Below are positions 1 through 14,896 of a stretch of 64,000 nt of DNA, piece after piece. Origin of the DNA: Atrina japonica (lineage: Eukaryota; Mollusca; Bivalvia; Pterioida; Pinnidae); contig BROG01000077.1 of NCBI GenBank assembly GCA_030159075.1, forward strand, positions 1,325,001 to 1,389,000, read 5' to 3'. The position numbers were made by a program, and so were the translations under genes. The notes below the pieces were generated by a model. It saw only the letters and a program-made list of their open reading frames with translations. It made no database searches and had not been told where the DNA came from. Positions within the stretch are counted from its first letter, which is position 1. The number at the start of each line of letters is the position of its first letter.

Positions 1-955
1 GCTGAAAAGTTCTCCAGATACAGGGAAAATGCGTGTATGGGACATGAATACCATCATTTACATCAGCTGCATTTTGTATGATACTTCAAAGTTGACCCAT
101 ACACAATTCGCATTTCCCATTGCTAACTACCCCCATGGTACCTGCTCGCACCTCTGGATTTTTCCAAGATATATGTTTGTTCAATAGTCCCTAAGTATGC
201 TGTCTGTGGTTTTTTCTAACGAATAACCATTTGTTGTCTATGTTTTTCTACTGAAACTAGCTTTAATAGATGTTCACTTATCTACATATATATAACACAG
301 ATATCATTACAACAACATCAGTTTGATATTTGAAAACGATGTAGCCCTGGTGATTACTGTACATAAAAGACTGCTCTTTAGCGCTGTAGGTTATCGCAAC
401 ATAGCGCGCCGTTGTTATAGGGAGCAATTATCTTTATTTTAGCTAATGGACTGATAGAGGAAAAGAACAGTCACGTAATGATAAGACAATATCTGTACAT
501 TTTAACAGGTAATTCCAAATTAATAAACATGTCACTCGCTATCACACAATACTGTTTATAATGTGAGCAAGATTTATAGCAGGCAGATGTACCACTCTGG
601 AATGATAGATAGAGAGCTATTTCCTGACCAATGCAGTCTATTAGGAATGACCAGAGGTATTCTGTTTACTTCCTTTAAGCTCTGTGACCGATCGCCCATT
701 TCAGCTTTGTTATGGTGGGTGTTTATCTCTAAATATACGTAACATTATGCCTGTATGACAAAAAAACTTTTCCATAAGTGAAACCTGTGTGTGCTGCTTA
801 GTTTGGTATTAATACGAGTGTGATATTCTGTATGGGGTTCACAGTGGAAGCTATTTATTTTCACATTTGTATTACTCCCACACAAAGCATCAGACATAGG
901 TATACTTCATTGGAAATATCTTATTTTTCTATAAGCATGATACAAGGTACATTAC
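1..955. other. AT-rich non-coding stretch
   Basis: No open frame with protein-like composition, tRNA-like box pair or tandem array is visible here on either strand. The sequence is ordinary AT-rich intergenic or intronic DNA. Confidence 0.5.
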
Positions 956-956
956 G

Positions 957-2145
957 AACTACGCGAAAAAAGGCGTTATAACGACATATGAAAATCTATA
1001 TCACGCGAAAAAAGGCGTTATTACGACTTTTGAAAGGCGATATTACGCGAAAAAAGGCATTATAACGACTATTGACAGGCATTACTATGCAAAATATGAC
1101 TTTTAAATGGCGTTATCAAGTATGAAAAGTCGTTATAACGACTGGTGTTATTGTGCGAAAAAAGGTTATAACGACTTTTAAAAGGTGTTATTGATATTTT
1201 TTCAAGGCATAATTACGACTTTTGAAATGCGTTATAACGCGAAAAAGGCGTTGTAACGACTTTTGAAAGGTGTTATTACAACTTTTGAAATGCGTTATAA
1301 CTGGAAAAAAGCTGCAAGGCTATGTTTAGCCAAACATCTGAGGCAAATCTTTTGCAAATCCATTCGTGAATTTTGGAAATTTCAAAATCCACCAAAAATC
1401 CACAAAAAGCGTGGTTTGATAATTTACAAATTATCAATTTGTTAGGCCAGGTCTCAAAATCCACATGAAAACAACACCGAAAGAAAATATACCACTACCG
1501 CCCTCAACAAAAAATGCCCCACAGACTTGACATAGAAATACCAAAATGTAGTCATCTCTAGCGTTTGTAAATTCCCAACCTTGTGTCAAATTTCATGCAA
1601 GTCTGTCAATTTGTTGTTCTTAACGCTTGTTCATTGTAATCATTCATGGCAAAAACCAACGAGAAGAGGTTTTTAAACATTAGAAACCTTGACCTAGCAT
1701 AACCAAAAGATTATGAGCGTTAGGGCATTTCAACTCCAACAATTCAGCTGGACTACATGTATATGAAAATCCGTCAATTAATTTGTCCATTTCTTAAAAT
1801 CCTAAAAAATCTTGTGTTTACACAAATAATAAACCCCAGACTTAATAAAGAATCCCCCAATTTTAAAAATCTCTGTCAATTTTTTTAATTCCCAAATATA
1901 GGCCAAATGTCATACACATCCTACGAGTTATTATATTTTGTTCACAGACAAACAAGAAATGACATTTTGAATAAACACACAAACAATTTTGGTCAATTCC
2001 AAAATACACTGTCTACCTTTTTAATAAAGCCTTTCTAAAAGTCGTTTTAACGCTTTTATCGCGTAATAACGCTTTTCAAAAGTCGTTATAACTCTTTTTC
2101 GTGTAATAACGCCTTTTATCGCGTAATAATGCCTTACAAAAAGTT
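957..2145. mobile_element. Inverted-repeat element with tandem-repeat ends
   Basis: The left end (957-1308) holds about seven imperfect copies of a unit built from GCGAAAAAAGGCGTTATAAC and CGACTTTTGAAAGGCGTTAT. The right end (2030-2145) carries the same unit in reverse complement (AAAAGTCGTTATAAC, CGCGTAATAACGCCTTTT). The 720 bp between has no coding potential; it contains short AT-rich phrases such as TGTCAAATTTCATGCAAGTC. Oppositely oriented repeat-rich ends suggest a non-autonomous DNA element with subterminal repeats. I found no clear target-site duplication. Two independent arrays in opposite orientation is the alternative. Confidence 0.5.
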
Positions 2146-2149
2146 ACTA

Positions 2150-3350
2150 TTAATTACTTATTCTGTTTTTATGTTAGAGGGATCTAGAGGTGTGTAGGAA
2201 GTTAGAATATTTTTATTCAAATAACATTTTTATTAAAACATCAAAACATTGCCGTAATGAATCAATACTGTTATTTTAGTGCACAAAGATGAGACATACC
2301 TGGGGGAAACATTTAAGAATCATAAACGTACTCTTCATACTTCACAATCATGCATTTTTGGAACAGCATTCGCTATTGTAGTTTCTTTTGCAATTACCAG
2401 TAGTCTCTGGTTAAAATATATAACTCCAACATATGTAATCTATAGCAAAATCATATTGAAACACTCCAAATATTTCTCTCCATGTAAATCAAAAATTGAA
2501 ATATCCAGATATATTTATTCATATATCCAGTTGGAAGTAATAACTCAAAAGTGTTCCCATGCGGTATACGCTAGATGAGTCATTTTCATGTGTAGCCTAA
2601 AGTCTCGCCTGAAGTTTATAATAACATGTTCTGGTCACGATAGGAAAAACCGAAACTAAAGAAAGTCCAGTTTAAATCTAACTATCAACCGTATTACCTA
2701 GAGAACAAACTAAGCATTTAATTCTGGTAGTAAAATTGAATGAAAACGATTAAAATTCTCAAAAGAACGTTTTAACCATTTTGTAGCTATGAATTTTCAA
2801 TTAGATTACATGGATGACATTGTATTTATGCTTATGCACGCAGTTAAATCATATCCCTTTACGTGCAAAGGAACAATTATCTTAGTTAAAAGATTTCACA
2901 TTTAAACAGGAAACAAGAGAATATTCTTCAAAACAAGACATAAACAGATCCAATGTTTATATGTAAAAACTTCTGTCAGCAATATAGTTCCACTGTACTA
3001 TAAGTAAGCATATAAATGCACTGTTATATCCTGAATAATTTAAATATTGAATTGTCGTGAATCATTGGTGTGAATTCAAACTGCTTCAATATTATACTTT
3101 TATGTAAAATGAATGTTATAATTAAGTTGTAATATCCATAGCTAAAGCATGGAGTTTTGATTGATATATAAAATGTTAGTAATTTGGGTAATTGTCCAAC
3201 GGTTGTTCTTAACCAGTGGTACATAAACACAGTTGCACATCGCTATTCTAAAACATAGTTAAGTTATCGTTATAACCATACAGATATGAAATGTAAACTT
3301 TAAAATTGTTTTTCGAAAGGATAGAAATGCATATGTTGATATTGGAAATC
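2150..3350. other. AT-rich non-coding stretch
   Basis: A 99-codon open frame on the plus strand (2279-2578) has a hydrophobic middle but resembles no family I know. Its composition is that of the surrounding AT-rich DNA, so I do not call it a gene. Confidence 0.4.
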
Positions 3351-3354
3351 GTGT

Positions 3355-3475
3355 AACCGGTCAACAGAGGATGTTTTACTTCTGCATGACACCTGATACC
3401 ACCTCTGGATTTTTGGATGTCCAAGTATTATCAATTTTCACTGGATTTGTATATTTGTATACTTTGGTGCCTGCT
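3355..3475 (+). mobile_element. Family A 3' tail, old partial copy
   Basis: The stretch begins GTAACCGGTCAACAGAGGATG and runs through GACACCTGATACCACCTCTG to ACTTTGGTGCCTG. It is a diverged copy of the tail found in full at 3661-3832. It lies directly upstream of an RT 3' end of the same family, so two copies stand head to tail. Confidence 0.75.
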
Positions 3476-3494
3476 ATTATCATATTCCTCCAGG

Positions 3495-3619
3495 GATATC
3501 TAAAACCGCGTTTAATGTCAACGTTCCGCAAATTTTACGGTCGGTATAATAGTCTTGTTTGCGACTACTCTGTTTCACTAAGTGAAATGTTGAGTTGCCT
3601 TTTCGTTGGCGGTTGTTGA
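3495..3619 (+). pseudogene. Family A RT, 3'-terminal fragment
   Basis: This is the last 40 or so codons of the family A RT: QGYLKPRLMSTFRKFYGRYN, then LVCDYSVSLSEMLSCLFVGG, cysteine and a stop at 3617-3619. Everything upstream is missing, so the copy is severely 5'-truncated. The same C-terminus, with slight changes, recurs at 16.5, 37.2 and 56.8 kb. The open frame continues upstream into the older tail fragment, which is chance read-through and not part of the protein. It is not functional. Confidence 0.85.
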
Positions 3620-3660
3620 GACGTCTGTACCAGTTGTGACGAGGATACACTCGCGTATTT

Positions 3661-3832
3661 CACAGGACTTGACTGTGGACTCACGGCGGGTGTGACCGGT
3701 CGACAGGGGATGCTTACTCCTCCATGGCACCTGATCCCACCTCTTGGTTTCCAGAGGTCCGTGTTTGTCCATTTTACCGGATTTGTATCTATGTCCTGGA
3801 CATTCTATTGATTTATACTTTGGTATCTGAGA
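3661..3832 (+). mobile_element. Family A 3' tail
   Basis: This is a near-consensus tail: GACTGTGGACTCACGGCGGG, GTGTGACCGGTCGACAGGGG, CCTCCATGGCACCTGATCCC, then TTGATTTATACTTTGGTATC and a T-rich end. It follows the RT stop codon by about 40 bp. It is the 3' untranslated part of the element and is the unit most often left behind alone elsewhere in the window. Confidence 0.9.
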
Positions 3833-3839
3833 TTTTTTA

Positions 3840-4395
3840 TAAATTTAATTGTTATATTGTAATCGGTGTCATATGTATGACCGTTAATTGTAATGACACC
3901 ATTCTAATTCATTTTTATTCTTCTTTAAGTTGCAACATATGCAGCTATAAACTTAAGTGTAAGAAATTCGTTATATTTTATTTAACAGGCATTTTTTTAA
4001 ATTAAAAATTCTTAGTTTTCAGACCAAAAATCGAAACAAGGTAATAAGACAACAACTTACCACATTTTAAATAAAATGAAATTTTAATTTATTAGTATAA
4101 TTTAATTCTATGTCAAAGTTATGTGGTGTAATATTTTTCTTCTCAATTATTTGTCATGACTTGTTTCTAGTCATACATATATCATCAAAATGAATTATAT
4201 CTTCTTTAAATCAATCAAACTGCCATCGTTCTACTCAAAATCACAGTTTCGTAATCCAAGACATTTTTTTTCAGGCTTTGCTGAAATTGTTTAATTTTCA
4301 ATTTAAATTGCGCAACTTACTAATCAAATTATATGAATTTTTCCAAATTGTCGTTTTATAAAAGTTGTCGCAATACTGTTTCAATGAAAACTAAA
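3840..4395. other. AT-rich non-coding stretch
   Basis: Nothing recognisable is seen between the tail and the lone Tc1-like TIR. Confidence 0.5.
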
Positions 4396-4515
4396 GTACA
4401 GTGCCATACTTTTAAGAACAAACATAAGTTTCCAACCACTTTCCATGTAAAATTATCTTTTTTGAAATTCTCATCTGGCTAAGTTTTTGTCCATTCTTTA
4501 AAGCCACATTTCGAT
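4396..4515 (+). mobile_element. Solo Tc1/mariner-type element end
   Basis: After a TA dinucleotide, CAGTGCCATACTTTTAAGAA and the following 100 bp match the left end of the TIR element at 55,446. Shared phrases include GAACAAACAT, TTTCCA and GAAGTTATCTTGTTTGAAAT-like text. No matching opposite end is visible within 1 kb, so this is a truncated or decayed copy. Confidence 0.55.
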
Positions 4516-4724
4516 GTCCATAAATAAACCTGTCTGTTTAAACCTTTTTTCGATGCGTATTCGCATGAACTTTCGTTGTATTTTTTTAAGTCCTATTCCA
4601 ACTAATTACCGAATTAATCGTGGGAAACAGTTGCCATATCGATTAATTTATAAACTGTTAAAATAATATGGTGGTGACGCGAAATCGAAAACGAGGTTGC
4701 ATGAAAATAAAAAAAACTCTTCAC

Positions 4725-4751
4725 ATGGCGAGTTCCGATAGCAACGTATCG
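4725..4751 (+). other. Possible first coding exon with splice donor
   Basis: An ATG at 4725 opens nine codons (M-A-S-S-D-S-N-V-S) that end exactly at a consensus donor, GTAAGT, at 4752. A G follows the ATG. Nothing downstream in the window can be tied to it as exon 2, and no TATA box is clear upstream. An ATG plus donor this short can arise by chance, so confidence is low. Confidence 0.15.
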
Positions 4752-4759
4752 GTAAGTAA

Positions 4760-5785
4760 AAAGTATCCTCAGTCACTGAATTTTGCACTGCTTATATATC
4801 AATAAGTTAAAACTGCTATATAGGCAATCAGAATCAAGTGTTTTGATACAATTAAGCGATTGCCGTAGCAAAAAAGTATTATTTATCTAAATGTTAAAAA
4901 GTTTCAACGACGTCGACGCACTTGTCAGTGATCGAGTATGCTGGTTGCCATTTTCTAGTCACAATTATAATACACCTTCGACCTTAGAGTTCTCCATCTG
5001 TTGTGCTCTGTCCCAAGTGTAATCTTTTTATGCTCCTTTGCATTGTTCTGTTTCCGGTGGGTTTTTTGTGTCACTTAAGGTTTTTTTTTTTCACAACAAT
5101 TCTAGGTGTTTTGTTTTGCTCGCCATATTGCTTCTGGATCGTCGGTCCCGTGTCGGCGATCACGTGGATGCGCTCTTCAATAACTAAGTCGAAATGTGAT
5201 TGTTCGTACACCAGAGTGAATATAAGAATTTCTTATGGAATATCCCATAATAACTCCATTAATACATTAATGTTTTCTTCATTTCGTCGGTTAGGAGTGT
5301 TTTTTTTTTAAAGAAAATGTCAAAATTACAATAACGTCCCGAAAATTACAATTACGTCCTTGGAATGTGACTTTAAAACATTATTATTTTCTCTCATTAA
5401 TCATTGATTATTCTGTGATAATTAAATTCCTAGATAAAGCATATTTTCTTTATAGAAAATGTTTTTCTGGAGTAATTTATCAAGAAAAGGAAGAAAATGA
5501 TGTTGCAGAAAATATCAAGCAATATTTATGTATGTAACTTCCAGATTAACAACCAGATTCAAATAAAAATGTTATGCTGTCAATCTATGTATTAGTAAAA
5601 AAAACATTGTTAACGAAAGTTAGAAAATATACTTTGAAATAGAGTAATAGATATTGTATTGTAAAGATAGTAATGGGAAATGATGTTTGTTTATAAACTT
5701 ATCACTTGACACTTAAGATGCCATGATTACATATGAACAGAGTCAGTAGAAAAACGCAATGTTTGATTCTCTAAAATAATCATAT
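4760..5785. other. Non-coding stretch with a locally GC-richer patch
   Basis: The interval 4,900-5,200 has more CpG than its surroundings (ACGACGTCGACGCAC, GTCGGCGATCACGTGG). The 102-codon frame at 5003-5311 is a run of hydrophobic and cysteine codons produced by T-rich DNA. No gene is supported. Confidence 0.35.
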
Positions 5786-5787
5786 AT

Positions 5788-5912
<125 letters not shown>

Positions 5913-5939
5913 TTGTTGTTGTTGTGAAACATATTGCAA

Positions 5940-6780
5940 TATCTAAAAAATCTAATTCATATTTCCCAGCAGTTTAGAAATTGATGATAAATAATAGGGT
6001 ATTGTAATTATATAAAATTCTTTTGTTGAATTCACTCTCGGGGACAGGTTTACAGAGTGTTCTTGCTTGACGACAATTTAACAACTTGAAAATATATATA
6101 TGTATTACACGTCAGTTAAATGACATTAAACGCAAATAAATCATGGCATTTTTTTTCCTGGTTTGGTTTATAGATTTGTTATTGATTGTTTTCTGGTAAT
6201 TACATATAATCGAATTTATCTACTACAATCAAAGACATACACACATAAAATTTGGTGACTAATATCTACCAGCAAGAGGTCAATTGCACACATTCGACTT
6301 AGATCACTTAGTTCCAGGATGTTTGTATTCCCCGGATTTTTTTTTTAAATAGGTATACGTATGTTTGTTAAATTAATCGGATGGTGCATTAACTAATCAG
6401 TTCCAATTCAGGAAGCATATCAATAAAGCTTTTAAATATATACTTTTCATCTTTTTCTTCAACAATTTCGTATCACCTTAGTTAAAATGTCAAAAGAAGT
6501 TTAGAAAATGTCGGGATGAAATATTTGAAAACCGTGATAAATATAAATTCCTTTTTTTTTGTATTGTTATTGAAAGTCTGAGCGATCTTACATAGACACT
6601 GTAAATTACGTGCATATCCATTTTTTGTAAAGCATTAAAGCAAAAAGTAGTCGTAATTATGTTTGCGCACTCTAAATTTAGAACAATTCATTCAGAACAA
6701 TTATTCAGTGTATATTTTATTGAATGTTGAAGGTAAGAAAAAAATTAATGAAAAAGAGTATGATTTGTTAAAGAAGATAT
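5940..6780. other. AT-rich non-coding stretch
   Basis: Nothing recognisable is visible. Confidence 0.5.
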
Positions 6781-6785
6781 TGATA

Positions 6786-6824
<39 letters not shown>

Positions 6825-6857
6825 GTAATGATGATGGTGGGGATGAGGAGTAGTATG

Positions 6858-6911
<54 letters not shown>
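6786..6911 (+). repeat. Compound trinucleotide repeat (GAT)n then (TTA)n
   Basis: About 14 GAT units (6786-6832) with a short imperfect link are followed by about 18 TTA units (6858-6911). The poly-Met and poly-Ile frames over this stretch are artefacts. Confidence 0.97.
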
Positions 6912-6929
6912 GTAATCGTCAACATCAGG

Positions 6930-8296
6930 AAATGAGCAATATTGCATACTTCAAAGAGATATAAAGAAACACTCTTAATACAACTGTTGTTCTTTTCAAC
7001 TGATTTAAGGGCCATTGACATAGAAAAAACTTGTATGTCCTACGTCTAGAGGAGTAAACTTTTAAACTCCGAACCAACAAGAGGCTGTCAAAAATTATAA
7101 ATAACTTACCAAATCATGAGTGTCTAGAAATATTCAACCGATATTTATTCGTTTTTAATCTATCATACGTTCTGTTAATTGTTGTTTAATCCATAATGAT
7201 AATTAATGTAAAGATAATTGTCAAAAGTTTAAATAATAGACTACTCAAAGAACTATTAACGTCTATCAAACTTTTTATGGTAAGTGCTGGTTCCTAAACC
7301 GTTCACATTAGTTAATTCCTGAGTGTGTTTAGCATTTCTATATTTTAGATTACGACTTGTTTCAATTATATTCCCTACATAACTTTACAGACATGGTTCT
7401 AACAGATTGTTTAAATTTAATTTCAAACATACCTCTACAAACATGGTTATAAGATTGAATTTGTCGTACAAAACAAATCAACCACTGAAAACTGAAAAAC
7501 GAACTTTTTAAACAAATATCATGGACATGAATATCACACACCGACGATTTTGATACTCAAGTTTTTATGAATTATTACACCCATCCAGAAAAATATCGTA
7601 TAAAATCAGACATTTGATACTCACCAAGACTTAGCCAGCCAATGATACTGGTAAAAATTTCCAAACACTTTATTCCAAAAGTTCTTTTCATTTTCACCTT
7701 TAAAGTTGTTGCTAATTACAATTCAGATGAACATCCATGTTACCCTCTTTGCACTAAAATGTATGTTAAATGTTTTAGCATGCGAGAAATAATATGTTTC
7801 ACAGTGTATATTTCTTCCGTAAGCCTTTAACTTATCCAAGACGTGAGATGGTTCTGTTTATTGACAAGCAGTAACGTGTATCGCGAAGATTACGGTGGAC
7901 AGAGAAATCCGCTGTTACGTTTAGTCTGTTCCCGCCCCGTTCGCTGCTCTTTTCTTGCGGCAGTACACCGGATCCAATCAAACGATGTTGTCATTGACTT
8001 AGTCAAAGCGATATGTTTACTTGTTATGCATGTACTTAGAATGTTTGATTGCCAAGATGCTTTGTGTTATAGCGCAGTATATCATCATGTACAATATTAG
8101 ACCTATAATAAAACATAATGTTTTTATTATAGCTTAATTTCATCAAATCATGCGAATGGCCGTCCTAATGTATATATTTTTTTCAATGGGGATTTACCCG
8201 TTCTTCAACGACTTGTCAATCATATAGCGGCAACAACTTTAAATATTTGAAAAGAAAATTCGGTTATAATGTTCGTATAACTATAACATTAACCTC
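6930..8296. other. Non-coding stretch, unremarkable
   Basis: The interval 7,840-8,100 is somewhat GC-richer and holds an 85-codon frame of no recognisable family. No repeats or RNA genes were seen. Confidence 0.4.
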
Positions 8297-8297
8297 C

Positions 8298-8511
<214 letters not shown>

Positions 8512-8519
8512 CTTTTCCA

Positions 8520-11355
<2,836 letters not shown>

Positions 11356-11359
11356 ATAT

Positions 11360-11376
11360 TATATATATATATATAT

Positions 11377-11470
<94 letters not shown>
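11360..11470 (+). repeat. (TA)n microsatellite
   Basis: Interrupted TA repeats with occasional TTTA units. The tract can extrude as a cruciform. Confidence 0.97.
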
Positions 11471-11471
<1 letters not shown>

Positions 11472-11750
11472 CCTGTTATATGCAGAATTTCTTTCATTCG
11501 CCGGTTGTGTGTGTATGATGAATGCTACATATTACAACTATAGTGTGATAAAGTAGAAGTGTGCGAGTATGTATGTGTAATTTTTTCATGTTATTCTAAT
11601 CGTTATGTCCTGATGAAGGGACAGGTCGCCCCGAAAATTTGACTTTCATTTTGTCCGTGTCGTTAGTCATTTTAGTGCTTTATATATTTTTGCATGACTT
11701 ATATATATTGCTTAGATCCGACACACTATAGTATTATTGGTTTTTGTGCT

Positions 11751-11892
<142 letters not shown>

Positions 11893-11899
11893 CCATGAA

Positions 11900-12960
11900 A
11901 CTTCAATAATTAAGTTTGTACATATGAATTGATAAAAGGTTACTATGGAAATCTATTTTCTTTTTTTTCCCCATTTATGCACGACACAGTGATGGAGGGA
12001 GTGTGAATAAAAGGGGAAATAATAACCAGATCCATGATTAAGACGCACTTGCTAAAAAAAAAAAACAGTTCTTAATATAAACTGCATAACTTTAAACAGA
12101 AAAGAAATGCAAAAACAACTTTTTAGTTTCTGTAAAAACAAAATATATGTAGGTTAAAGTTTTCGTGGATTTCCTTCAGATAAAAAAAATTGTTAATACT
12201 AATTTTTGTTCTTAAACTGTTTTTCATTCAAGTGAAAATTTGTTTTCGATGAGTATGGTTACTCAAGAAAATAAGGCATTTAAATCCTCAACAAAAATAT
12301 ATGGTTCTAAAGTATTCATAATAGTAAAGTTGATGTAAATATGTCCGCTGTAGAATAATCATATATCGTGGTTTTTATTCGAAAACGAATTCGTTGATAT
12401 TTATTTTGTTTTTGAGTCCGAAGTCAGTGTAAAAAAATCCCCAGCTTTTCTGAGAAAGTAATATGTACGTCTTTATCAGATTTGGTTCTGTATTTGAATG
12501 ATGAAATAAATAATAGAGCATTATGTGGATCGTCATTTTGTATAAAACACAAACATCTATACATAGAGATCTAGAGATGCATTTATATTGTTCATCACGG
12601 GTCGTTCTCTGTTCATTATCCCTTTGGAAGCCATTCAAGTATATATTTTTGGTTTCGGATATATTTTCATTGATTTGAGTACCCACGAAAATAACGAAAT
12701 TATATTCTCAATGATAATTTATGATTTCACTTATCCAGAAATTAACAAAAGATATGAGATAAATGACTATCTACTGCCAAATATCTGACACGTGGATCTC
12801 AATGTTTACTATTTAACGTCATAAGATTGTGACTTCATAATTACACATATGTTTTTCGGGTCATTTAATTGTACCGTCATAATGGTAAAGTCTGGCACAA
12901 GGAATCGTCACAAGCCTTTTGCGAAAGACCAATTCCTATAGTATTGTGTTGTGTTGATAT
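11900..12960. other. AT-rich non-coding stretch
   Basis: Overlapping short frames at 12,375-12,788 on both strands have no recognisable content. Nothing else is visible. Confidence 0.45.
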
Positions 12961-12962
12961 CA

Positions 12963-13150
12963 TATAAAATCTCAGATACTAAAGTATTTATCTTCAGTAT
13001 ATGCTAAGGAGACAATATACAAATATGATGAACATTTGGACCTCTGGAAATACCAAAGTTGGATCAGTTTCCAGTCAGGAGTAAACATCCCCTGTTGACC
13101 AGTCACACCCGACACGCTTCTACAGTCAATTTTAAATGAAATACGCGTAA
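12963..13150 (-). mobile_element. Family A 3' tail, diverged
   Basis: Read on the minus strand it matches the tail in order: the ACTGTAGAAGC region, GTGACTGGTCAACAGGGGAT, CTCCTGACTGG, CAGAGGTCC and the end ACTTTAGTATCTGAGATTTT. Substitutions are more numerous than in most copies, so it is an older insertion. Confidence 0.8.
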
Positions 13151-13159
13151 AATAAAACA

Positions 13160-14318
13160 TCTAAACAGGAATAATTGACATTTCATTTTAAAACTAACAT
13201 AATACCAACATCCATTTTATATGTGAGTTGACAAGATGTCTCAGATGATAGAATGTTGGCCAAACATGCAGAAAAAATCATTTTTATAATGATTTTCAAA
13301 CGAACGAAATTTGTCGTAACAAAAGCAGTTGCACGCCACATTTTGCTGGCGATATCTCCGTCATATGTTGTAAGTTTTTCATTTGCTAGGTAGTTGTAAA
13401 TAAAAAATTTACATCTTGATAAAAATGAGTAGGCACACAAACAAACAGATAAATCGTTTAAGTTTCCCCATCCATCAATGAACCTCTGATTTCACGTAGG
13501 AACTTGGGATTTAGCTAACACCTCCAGTTGCATATAATATGAAACGTCTCTTAGTAATTCTAAAACAATAACATCAACATCGAAATCTATATTGAAACGA
13601 TCATTCAAATGTTTTGCTTTCTATTAAAACATGTTTAAATTAAAATCATTAACACACATACAATAATGCAGATAATAAGCGAATAAGTATCATATTAACA
13701 AATGCAATTACAATAGTTTAATATCGATAACAGTAAACAAACTTATCAAGTCTTCGGAGCTTGAAATAACTATTTAATACTCAAACTCTACGACCTTTTT
13801 CAAGATTTTTCGATAGAAACTCACAAAATAATGCTGCAAATGGCCAATTCTGTTTATCAATTGCATAGAATTGTTAATAAATAAATTATGAAAAGCAATG
13901 CTCATTTGAAGAAAATTTCTGAAATATCAAAAATTGTTTGATTGCATACACTCAGATTTTCAGTACAATACTCAAAATGTTTCTTGAAATAATACGACAA
14001 AATCATTGACTTGACCGAGTGATTTTGTTGTGGATCATAAAAAATATATATAAAAAAATTCTCTAGTCAGTCAAATTCATGTGTTTTACAAACAACTATA
14101 TTTCTGTAAATTCGGTTTTATTCGCGAAAATTTTATTTGCATGGAATTTCACGAGAGCTCTCAATCGCGACAATTAAACTATCGCGGAATGAATTATAAT
14201 AATAGTTTAACGGAATGGTCATTCGGAATCGCTAAAATATCATCTTGCGTAGAAATTTAGACTTTGTGTTTTGCGAACATAAAAAGTTGATTTCGAGTAT
14301 TGAATAATTTGGTCGAAA
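13160..14318. other. AT-rich non-coding stretch
   Basis: No coding, tRNA-like or tandem signal. A short inverted motif with CGCGA near 14,125-14,185 is too weak to call. Confidence 0.45.
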
Positions 14319-14321
14319 AAA

Positions 14322-14675
14322 GGCCCTGGGACACGTTTTACGAAAGGCCCTAAATCTTAGACCTGGTCTTAGGACCACAATTACGACTTGCCACCGTTTT
14401 ACAAAGACTTAGGACCAGTGACGTCAGACCAAATCAGGTCAGATCTTTATAAATACCCAGAGGTTGTGAATATACCTCAGTTGGTTTTGTATGTGTCATA
14501 ATTTATCTTTGTGAATGTAGCAGGTAAAATACTTATAAACTATCAGGATCCTATTTGAAAATATGCGATTACATCGTAAGGTTTGACTTAGCGGCATTGA
14601 TAAAACGGTCCTAAGTTTTGACTTAAGATCAAATAACTTAAGACTTAGGACTCCTTGATAAAACATGCCCCTGGT
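14322..14675. mobile_element. MITE-like TIR element carrying CRE and TATA motifs
   Basis: The left end (CCCTGGGACACGTTTTACGA) is the imperfect reverse complement of the right end (TTGATAAAACATGCCCCTGG). Inside are repeated CTTAGGACC/GGTCCTAAG phrases in both orientations. It is about 350 bp and non-coding, and its ends resemble those of the 139-bp element at 51,968. A TGACGTCA octamer (14,419-14,426) and TATAAATA (14,448-14,455) are 21 bp apart, so the element could carry promoter activity. Confidence 0.6.
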
Positions 14676-14896
14676 TTCTATAAACATGCACACATATTCA
14701 TATGTAATGAAAAAACATACTTATTATACTATAGTTGTGGATATCTCATCTACGTTATATATGGAAATTAAATTACCTTTTGATAAAACACTCACAGATA
14801 GAAGATTATAATTATGCAACTTTTTGAAATAAAAAAATGTTCTTTAAAAGTGTTTACTTAAACGCACTTATTATTGAAACGGTTGTTGAAATATAA

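Noticed and set aside
2279..2578. 99-codon plus-strand gene with a membrane segment
   Set aside because: Composition matches AT-rich surroundings, and no recognisable family or promoter.
5003..5311. 102-codon membrane protein
   Set aside because: The hydrophobicity comes from T-rich DNA (runs of TTTTTTTTT); no family recognised.
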